Shown piece by piece: positions 32,134-33,618 of a stretch of 33,618 bases of DNA. The position numbers and the translations under genes are program-made. The stretch comes from Clostridiales bacterium (GTDB lineage Bacteria; Bacillota; Clostridia; Lachnospirales; Lachnospiraceae): assembly GCA_029012085.1 (NCBI GenBank), contig JAQXLK010000008.1:1-33618 (forward strand). The letters run 5' to 3'. A model generated the notes under the pieces. It searched no databases. It was not told the DNA's origin and saw nothing but the letters and a program-made list of their open reading frames with translations. How positions within the stretch are numbered: position 1 is the first letter of the stretch; each line of letters opens with the position of its first letter.

Positions 32134-32169
32134 AAAAAACGTTCCATATTTCTTCAAACGAACTGGAAC
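32134..32169 (-). promoter_or_regulatory. Candidate leader terminator (attenuator) of the VanW operon
   Basis: On the minus strand GTTCCA (32169-32164) pairs with TGGAAC (32146-32141); TTC-GTTT-GAA inside can extend it. After one G there are six T (32139-32134). It lies between the promoter at 32212-32239 and the VanW start. A second hairpin, GTCTT-GA-AAGAC-like, lies at 32180-32191. Confidence 0.45.
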
Positions 32170-32211
32170 AGACTTTGTTGTCTTTCAAGACTTTACTCAT
32201 CATTATTCTTC

Positions 32212-32239
32212 ATTGTACCACAACAAAACCGCATTTCAA
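32212..32239 (-). promoter_or_regulatory. Promoter of the VanW operon
   Basis: TTGAAA (32239-32234) and TACAAT (32217-32212) with a 16-nt spacer and an extended TG upstream of the -10 (TGGTACAAT). The start of transcription would be about 100 nt before the VanW ATG. The rest of 32240-32400 is AT-rich with no clear gene. Confidence 0.7.
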
Positions 32240-32403
32240 GCATTTAAATAAATACTGTCATTATTTACTAAACTTCTATTATTTCCCTACCTTTTTTGTA
32301 TAAATTATTCATGTCATATGGAATATATTACCACTATCATTTTGACAAAAATAGTTTCCTATACTATGATATCTTTGAGTAGTTAAATTTCCTATACAGC
32401 AAA

Positions 32404-32438
32404 AAAAGAAGTCTATATGAATCATATACACTTCTTTT
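32404..32438 (-). terminator. Terminator of the 37-residue membrane peptide gene
   Basis: AAAAGAAGT-C-TATATGA (32404-32420) pairs with its inverse at 32422-32438 with one C/C mismatch and a tiny loop. On the minus strand it runs into seven T. Confidence 0.8.
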
Positions 32439-32479
32439 GTAAACGCTCGGTTAATAATGCAGTTCTATAGCTGATATAA

Positions 32480-32593
32480 CTAGAATGAACCAACGGAAGT
32501 TACGACACAGCTTATTACCATAGCAAGTACAAGTACAATTGCAATCACTGCTGCAATTCTCTTCTGCGCTTTCTTATTACTGAAATTAAACAT
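32480..32593 (-). CDS. 37-residue single-helix membrane peptide
   Basis: The frame is MFNFSNKKAQKRIAAVIAIV, then LVLAMVISCVVTSVGSF and TAG. ATG at 32593 has GAGGTG 6 nt upstream. The basic N-terminal segment (KKAQKR) and the 20-residue hydrophobic helix suit an inner-face-in orientation. A promoter (32620-32649) and a strong terminator (32404-32438) bracket it, so it is a complete small transcription unit. The function is unknown. Similar short FNFSNKK-type peptides seem common in Lachnospiraceae, but that was not checked. Confidence 0.75.
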   Translation of the reverse strand: MFNFSNKKAQKRIAAVIAIVLVLAMVISCVVTSVGSF

Positions 32594-32619
32594 ATTAACA
32601 CCTCTTTTCTGAAAGGATT

Positions 32620-32649
32620 ATGATATGAGACACATAATGGTATTACCAA
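32620..32649 (-). promoter_or_regulatory. Promoter of the small membrane peptide, inside the divergent gene
   Basis: TTGGTA (32649-32644) and TATCAT (32625-32620) are 18 nt apart on the minus strand. The -10 overlaps the start codon of the plus-strand gene at 32625, so transcription of either gene crosses the other. Confidence 0.55.
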
Positions 32650-33248
32650 CTATTTTAATATTAGGCTGGGTTCTTCACCACAACATCAAAAAGAATACCA
32701 GCCATGACAAGCAATCAGTCAGCGACTACCTTGCAAAGGAAAACGAAGCAAATTCGGCACGTCGCAAGGATATCTCAAATCTTCCATATATTACGGTGCC
32801 TCTTGACACACTACCATTAGATATTACCTTAAATGATCAAAAAAAGCAATTACAGATTGCAGATTATGTAAAAGAAATTCGCAATCTGTCCGAAAAGAAA
32901 ATGCTAAACCTGATTGGCATCAGCAACACGGAGCTGAAAGCTTCCTATGGTCCCGCCAACTTAGAACCACTTTCCGTCTATGACCAGAATTATAGCAAAT
33001 ATATCCGCACATTACAGCTTTTTGCCGAATGTATCTACGAGGAATATCCTGCCGAAGCTGTTTCCATACTGGAATATTGCATTTCCATCGGAACGGATAT
33101 TTCATCTACTTACGAATTGTTGGGGCGCCACTATTTTGCACAGAATGACATGGAGCATTTCACTGCTCTCTATGACCACATTCCGGATAAAGAAAGTCTG
33201 AGTGGCAAAAATATCATCAGCAAATTAGAAAAAATCAGCCGAATTTGA
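32625..33248 (+). CDS. Membrane-anchored protein of unknown function
   Basis: A 207-residue protein. A short helix at about 4-18 anchors it. The remainder is a charged linker (KKNTSHDKQSVSDYLAKENE) and an alpha-helical domain of about 120 residues (IADYVKEIRNLSEKKMLN ... YSKYIRTLQLFAECIYEEYPAEAVSILEYCISIGTDISSTYELLGRHYFAQNDMEHF), which looks TPR-like. I do not recognise the family. AAAGGA precedes the ATG. It lies 92 bp before the sigma-like gene and may be linked to it. Confidence 0.65.
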   Translation: MRHIMVLPTILILGWVLHHNIKKNTSHDKQSVSDYLAKENEANSARRKDISNLPYITVPLDTLPLDITLNDQKKQLQIADYVKEIRNLSEKKMLNLIGISNTELKASYGPANLEPLSVYDQNYSKYIRTLQLFAECIYEEYPAEAVSILEYCISIGTDISSTYELLGRHYFAQNDMEHFTALYDHIPDKESLSGKNIISKLEKISRI

Positions 33249-33265
33249 AAAAATTTCGGCTTTTC
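33238..33265 (+). terminator. Terminator overlapping the end of the 32625 gene
   Basis: GCCGAATTT (33238-33246) pairs with AAATTTCGGC (33251-33260) with one bulge and is followed by TTTTC. The stem includes the first base of the gene's TGA stop at 33246-33248. Confidence 0.65.
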
Positions 33266-33339
33266 TTATTTTTCATGCAACACTTTATCATAATATAAAC
33301 ACTACTCATACGAAAAAAGATAATTGGAGGTGACGTTTA

Positions 33340-33585
33340 TTGAACGGGGAAGAAATGAAAGCCTATGTACTGCTTGCCCGTAATGGTGATACAGCAGCCT
33401 TTTGCAAACTGTACGAACTATATTATAAGGACATGTATCGTTTTGCATACTACATGTTAGGAAATACAACAGATGCAGAAGATGTCATAAGCGAGACAGT
33501 TTTAGATGCATTTTCCAGCATAAAAAGTCTCAAAAAACCGGAAAGCTTAAATCCCTGTATTTTTAAGATTTTATCTAAAAAATGA
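33340..33585 (+). CDS. ECF-like sigma-70 region 2, frame interrupted by TGA; 3' end outside window
   Basis: TTG at 33340 has GGAGGTG about 7 nt upstream. The 81 codons encode a region 2 start: RNGDTAAFCKLYELYYKDMYRFAYYMLGNTTDAEDVISETVLDAFSSI. TGA occurs at 33583-33585, yet the same frame stays open to the window end and reads KRQQAVYATNR. Sigma factors of this type normally continue with a Cys- or Trp-containing KxK segment here, so TGA looks like a single-base change from TGC, TGT or TGG. The gene is then a recent pseudogene, or the base is an error. Regions 3-4 are not in view. Confidence 0.7.
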   Translation: MNGEEMKAYVLLARNGDTAAFCKLYELYYKDMYRFAYYMLGNTTDAEDVISETVLDAFSSIKSLKKPESLNPCIFKILSKK

Positions 33586-33618
33586 AAACGTCAGCAGGCT
33601 GTATACGCCACAAACCGG

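Overview
The window looks like a chromosomal segment of a Lachnospiraceae-type member of the Clostridia. The evidence is AT-rich DNA, strong GGAGG ribosome binding sites, several TTG starts, and several gene families typical of this group (multi-zinc-ribbon membrane proteins, VanW proteins, a 44-residue Pro/Lys-rich protein, YhaM, MutS2). The organism is an inference from gene content. I found no tRNA, rRNA, CRISPR array, transposase, integrase or phage gene.

Layout. (A) 1-2786, plus strand: the tail of a multi-zinc-ribbon protein, a glyoxalase-fold protein, and two membrane-anchored zinc-ribbon proteins, one with a Tim44-like middle. A second part of the same theme lies at 6464-9550, minus strand: a DUF4428-type zinc-ribbon protein, a secreted PPC/FN3-like protein and a small DUF3592-like membrane protein. 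(B) 2917-5617, minus strand: a three-gene ABC-2 exporter, then a 44-residue protein on the plus strand and a degenerate receiver protein. (C) 9982-13579, minus strand: a three-gene signalling operon of a 7TM sensor with a degenerate kinase core, a HisKA_3 kinase and a NarL-type regulator. A 146-bp nested palindrome and a terminator follow it. (D) 13856-21516: a second ABC-2 exporter divergent from a HisKA_3 kinase across a 42-bp inverted repeat. The likely partner regulator lies 2.5 kb away, beyond a 7TM-HD-GYP-receiver gene on the opposite strand. (E) 21585-27249, minus strand: mutS2, an OmpR-type regulator, a HAMP kinase and yhaM, probably one transcription unit. (F) 27383-32103, minus strand: a tightly packed run of VanW protein, PurM-like protein, Lrp regulator, aminotransferase and trmL. 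It has a good promoter and a candidate leader terminator at one end and a terminator at the other. (G) 32480-33618: a 37-residue membrane peptide divergent from a membrane-anchored protein of unknown function, then an ECF-like sigma factor whose reading frame meets an in-frame TGA.

The window is rich in envelope sensing and export. It has three two-component units, two ABC-2 exporters, a c-di-GMP phosphodiesterase and several membrane proteins with cytosolic zinc ribbons. The strongest regulatory clue is a 23-bp element, 21/23 identical, found twice at 9043-9065 and 9680-9702. Each copy sits exactly 18 nt upstream of a TATAAT box with a poor -35. The two promoters drive the secreted PPC/FN3-like gene and the DUF3592-like gene, which suggests a shared activator, possibly the NarL-type regulator encoded next door.
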